Part shown: in pieces, positions 7,501 to 8,960 of the stretch | Numbering within the stretch: position 1 is the first letter of the stretch | How the letters are laid out: each line of letters begins with the position of its first letter | Source: Chloroflexota bacterium | GTDB lineage: Bacteria > Chloroflexota > Anaerolineae > Anaerolineales > Villigracilaceae | Direction of reading: 5' to 3' | Length of the DNA stretch: 8,960 bases | Assembly (NCBI GenBank): GCA_021812905.1 | Contig: JAKAMM010000052.1 | Span: 1-8,960 of the forward strand | The notes under the pieces: generated by a model | Databases searched by the model: none | The model's input: the letters and a program-made list of their open reading frames with translations, nothing else | What the model was told of the DNA's origin: nothing | Position numbers and translations under genes: made by a program

Positions 7501-8960
7501 TACAAGCAATAAGGGCATCTATGTAGATGCCTCGCAGCACGTCACCATCACGAATAACCACGTCAGCAATGCGGGCGCGACCTCACAAAACCACCCGTAT
7601 GAACAAGGTATTTATTTGAGGAATACCACCTACTCAACAATCTCTGGTAATACCACGGACCATAACACCTGTATTGGTATTCGCGTGGTCGGTGGCGACC
7701 ATAACCTGATCAGTAACAACATATCCACTGAAAACTTCTCGTTGATCGAGACCGACGCAGCCGGAATCGAGCTGACAGGCAGCAGCTATAACACAGTGAT
7801 CAATAACATCGTCTATAGCAACGAGGATTCCGGGATCAATCTGTATTACTGGGACTCCAATGCCTTGGGCTCGACTCATAACCTGGTCATCGGGAACCTC
7901 AGTTACGAAAACGGCGATCACGGCATTGACAACTATCAATCGCCCTATAACACCATTGTTGGCAATACCGTTCAGGGCAATGGTACGGTAGGGATCAACT
8001 TCGAAGGCAACACTGCGGCGTTGGGTTCCTTTGGTGCAATCGTCGCCAACAACATCATCTCTGAAAACGGGACTACTCCTCCGTCAGGTTCATATGGTGG
8101 TAACGTGCGCTTCGACGCGTACTCCACAACCGGGTCGACCACGGATTACAACCTCTTCTATCGCACGGACGCTACATCCCAGATCATTTGGAACAATGTC
8201 ATCTACACCTCTCTGGCGGCGTTCAAGGCCGCGGTGAGCGGACAGGAAGTCCATGGGCTGGAAGGGAATCCCCTCTTTGTAGATCCAGCCACGCCTGTCC
8301 GGCGGCAGACCGGGGTGCCTTATGACGGCCTCGGAATTTTTGGCAATTACTATCTTAACCCTGGCTCGCCGGCAATCGACAGCGCCAACGCGGACGCTCC
8401 GGGTGAGACGCTTGCCGATATCCAAGGCAATCCTCGCATAGATGATCCAGCTACCCCGAATACGGGTGCAGGCGCGAGGACTTATGATGATCGCGGTGCT
8501 TATGAGTACTTACCCTCAACTACGTCGCTTCCGACAGTTACCACGCAGGAAGTTACAGATATTACAACTACAACGGCCACAGGCAACGGTAATATCACGG
8601 CGCCAGGCATTCCAAGCCCAACTCAGCACGGTGTGGTCTGGAGTACATCGGTCAACCCCACCACGGCGGATAGCAAGACCACTGACGGTCCGGTTAGCGG
8701 AGCCGGTGCGTTCACCAGTAGTATCACCGGATTAACGCCAGGAACGCTGTATCACGTTCGCGCGTACGCTACCAATGATGTCGGCACTGCATATGGCGAG
8801 GATGTGGCCTTTGCAACTCTGCTTCTTCCTACTATCACAACTCAGGCAGTCACCAATATTACGGCCACTACGGCGACTGGAAACGGGAATATCACAGCTC
8901 TGGGTGTGCCGAATCCAACCCAGCATGGAGTGGCATGGAGCACATCGGCTAACCCAACGA
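4460..8960 (+). CDS. Giant secreted modular protein: Ig-like repeats, metallophosphoesterase, cadherin-like domains, beta-helix, FN3-like repeats (3' truncated)
   Basis: I read one uninterrupted frame of 1500 codons to the right edge. Residues 1-37 are a signal peptide (K4, K7, R15, hydrophobic 16-32, V-S-A before the likely cut at 37/38), so the protein is exported. Then come three ~75-residue Ig/carboxypeptidase-regulatory-like repeats (40-269), a calcineurin-like metallophosphoesterase (273-564), two cadherin/tandem-95-like domains (565-753), two more of the same repeats (755-908), a right-handed beta-helix (911-1350) and FN3-like repeats from 1357 onward. The phosphoesterase has all five metal motifs, so hydrolysis of a phosphoester outside the cell is plausible; its substrate is unknown. 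The beta-helix suggests carbohydrate binding or cleavage, but I see no specific catalytic motif. The position behind a polysaccharide locus suggests a cell-surface or matrix role, which is inference. The C-terminus, and so any anchor or sorting signal, is missing. In-frame ATG 4406 with its own GGAGG is an alternative start. Confidence 0.9.
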   Translation, partial: MNAKSIKTLSVISLRAIYCLMILSMLLSSVGVRTVSAASTYTISGNVGVAGATVTYSGSGAGPTTSDASGNYSLTVNQWSSGSVTPSKGGYTFSPSSRTYYLVNSNQTNQNYTATAVTYTISGSTGAAGGGATITYTGGSTTANASTGNYSFTVAYGWSGTVTPSKTGYVFSPASRSYTNVAANQTNQNYTATLAGWTISGNAGVGGATITYSGGSTTSNASTGDYSFMVSPGWSGMVTPSKTGFSFYPANITYSNVISNQTSQNYTARPTAFTFGSMADSHAADYFSYPANQLSTLNPALVIFSGDIEDNGFTATEMNSIVNILKSENLYNKTFMVRGNHDDHVSGSAALWESYFETAPNIKVMPTYAINKVSLDSSSDQLNYSFDYGNSIFIGLDVPGDIYLLTQAEVDFLDARLTYAESVGLTHAFIYFHGPEYCMEANHCTCSARDNSACTPPSLISVINNHPIVSATFHGHEHVLAWTHMDNTRVSGLTRSYEQFDTSPSGASSYSQTIFPDRVDYAYTDMAEDDLGFATISVNGLSFTVNFYKYGTTQPVWSHTFSKINTPPTISDITDKTTNEDTATGAIPFTVGDAELDPAYLTVTATSSDLALVPVENISLGGSGVNRTIDILPAPNRSGTATITVSVNDGNVTVNDTFLLTVAAVNDAPVADAQSLSMLWNTSINITLTGTDVDGDPLIYSIVSNPAHGDLSGSGANQIYTPVANYSGPDSFTFKANDGNLDSAPATVSIDVTAHTISGNAGVAGATLSYIVDTPKTATADSVGAYSFQVPTNWSGTVTPSKPGYTFSPESMTYTSVLADQPGQNYTAAGITLTISGNAGIAGATLSYTDGIPKTATADANGLYSFQVSYNWSGTVTPSLSGYGFRPAMRAYANVTVNQDSQDYTTTTARVWYVDKTNPNCTDSGQVGSLAIPFCTISRGAYLAMPGQIVQVLHGTYAETIYPERSGTEGNPITYWADPGVTVTGQPGTPTTSYYAFGLGARNYIVIDGFNITNTSNKGIYVDASQHVTITNNHVSNAGATSQNHPYEQGIYLRNTTYSTISGNTTDHNTCIGIRVVGGDHNLISNNISTENFSLIETDAAGIELTGSSYNTVINNIVYSNEDSGINLYYWDSNALGSTHNLVIGNLSYENGDHGIDNYQSPYNTIVGNTVQGNGTVGINFEGNTAALGSFGAIVANNIISENGTTPPSGSYGGNVRFDAYSTTGSTTDYNLFYRTDATSQIIWNNVIYTSLAAFKAAVSGQEVHGLEGNPLFVDPATPVRRQTGVPYDGLGIFGNYYLNPGSPAIDSANADAPGETLADIQGNPRIDDPATPNTGAGARTYDDRGAYEYLPSTTSLPTVTTQEVTDITTTTATGNGNITAPGIPSPTQHGVVWSTSVNPTTADSKTTDGPVSGAGAFTSSITGLTPGTLYHVRAYATNDVGTAYGEDVAFATLLLPTITTQAVTNITATTATGNGNITALGVPNPTQHGVAWSTSANPT
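4577..5266 (+). repeat. Three tandem ~75-residue Ig-like repeats, block 1 (R1-R3)
   Basis: Units lie at 4577-4807, 4808-5041 and 5042-5266. Each follows the pattern TISGN-x-G-x-x-GAT-x-(T)Y, a Thr/Ser-rich turn, an (N/D)YS-x-x-V strand, a W-containing strand ending (S/T)-x-x-VTPSK, G(Y/F)-x-F-x-P, and NQT-x-QNYTA at the end. The fold is probably a small beta-sandwich related to carboxypeptidase-regulatory-like domains, acting as a spacer or adhesive stalk. R1 is the most diverged, and R2 carries an extra glycine (GGGAT). Confidence 0.85.
5276..6151 (+). other. Calcineurin-like metallophosphoesterase domain
   Basis: Residues 273-564 of the large protein. The five conserved blocks occur in order: D280-S-H282, G306-D307-I-E-D, G339-N340-H341-D342, H433 (YFHGPE) and G475-H476-E-H478. 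These ligands bind the dinuclear metal centre in this superfamily, so the domain should be active. A four-cysteine insert (C438, C444, C446, C454) lies between the fourth and fifth blocks, which is compatible with disulfides outside the cell. The substrate cannot be deduced. Confidence 0.9.
6152..6718 (+). other. Two cadherin-like / tandem-95 Ig domains
   Basis: Residues 565-665 begin NTPPTISDI and contain TNEDTATGAIPFTVGD; residues 666-753 begin NDAPVADAQ and contain LTGTDVDGDPL, YTPVANYSGPDSFTF and KANDG. The NDAPVA and DVDGDPL motifs are hallmarks of calcium-binding cadherin-like repeats in bacterial adhesins. They probably act as a rigid linker between the phosphoesterase and the second Ig repeat block. 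Confidence 0.85.
6722..7183 (+). repeat. Two tandem ~75-residue Ig-like repeats, block 2 (R4-R5)
   Basis: Units lie at 6722-6946 and 6947-7183 and share the R1-R3 framework. Both carry PKTATAD and YSFQV, which are absent from block 1. A 21-base stretch is identical between them (6835-6855 and 7069-7089, offset 234 bases), pointing to a fairly recent duplication or gene conversion. R5 has lost the lysine of TPSK and ends QDYTT. Confidence 0.85.
7190..8509 (+). other. Right-handed parallel beta-helix domain
   Basis: Residues 911-1350. The entry segment begins WYVDKTNPNC and has C921 and C935 (a likely disulfide), then PGQIVQVLHGTYAETI. From about 7470 there are repeated short rungs such as IDGFNI, VTITNNHVS, STISGN, NLISNNIS, NTVINNIVYS, NLVIGNLSY, NTIVGN and AIVANNIIS, in which asparagines recur at the turns as in NosD/PbH1 helices. 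It closes with NPLFVD, NYYLNPGSPAIDS and RGAYEY, the usual C-terminal cap of such surface proteins. Related folds bind or cut polysaccharides, but no lyase or epimerase signature is evident. Confidence 0.85.
8528..8960 (+). repeat. Fibronectin-III-like tandem repeats of ~99 residues (second unit truncated by window)
   Basis: Unit A spans 8528-8824 and unit B starts at 8825, a period of 297 bases. Both contain P-T-(V/I)-T-T-Q-x-V-T, TATGNGNITA, PTQHGV and WSTS-x-NPT. Unit A goes on with GLTPGTLYHVRAYATN and ends GEDVAFAT. The array probably continues beyond the window. Such repeats commonly space or anchor secreted bacterial proteins. Confidence 0.85.

Overview
The window looks like bacterial chromosomal DNA from an exopolysaccharide or capsule locus. 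All recognisable genes lie on the + strand. The style of the secreted repeat protein (ISGN...GAT...WSGTVTPSK...Y.FSP repeats plus fibronectin-III-like repeats) and the fused Wzz/tyrosine-kinase gene remind me of Chloroflexota, class Anaerolineae. That is recalled family resemblance, not a database result, and I hold it at moderate confidence.

Region 1 (1-2408) is a tightly packed sugar-nucleotide cassette. It holds the C-terminal half of an extended-SDR NDP-sugar 4,6-dehydratase of LegB type, a sugar-1-phosphate nucleotidyltransferase (13 bp later, with a strong Shine-Dalgarno), and a DegT/DnrJ/EryC1/StrS PLP aminotransferase (3 bp later). In order of chemistry these would activate a sugar phosphate, convert it to the 4-keto-6-deoxy form and aminate it, giving an NDP-4-amino-4,6-dideoxysugar for surface glycan. 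The exact sugar cannot be read from the sequence.

Region 2 (2409-4327) starts with a 92-bp gap and then encodes a 608-residue polysaccharide co-polymerase fused to a BY-type tyrosine kinase. It has two membrane segments, a long periplasmic/extracellular coiled coil and a cytoplasmic Walker ATPase. It should control export or chain length of the polymer. It lacks the usual C-terminal tyrosine cluster.

Region 3 (4328-8960) is a 78-bp gap with a weak hairpin, then one very long reading frame that has a signal peptide and runs off the right edge. No predicted ORF list anchored on stop codons would show it whole. In order it contains three ~75-residue Ig/carboxypeptidase-regulatory-like repeats, a calcineurin-like metallophosphoesterase domain with every metal-binding motif intact, two cadherin/tandem-95-like Ig domains, two more of the same ~75-residue repeats, a right-handed parallel beta-helix, and at least one and a half ~99-residue fibronectin-III-like repeats. 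This is the most unusual item in the window: a secreted modular protein pairing a phosphoesterase with a carbohydrate-type beta-helix directly behind a glycan assembly locus. No tRNA, rRNA, CRISPR, insertion sequence or attachment site was seen, and there is no gene-free stretch longer than 300 bases.
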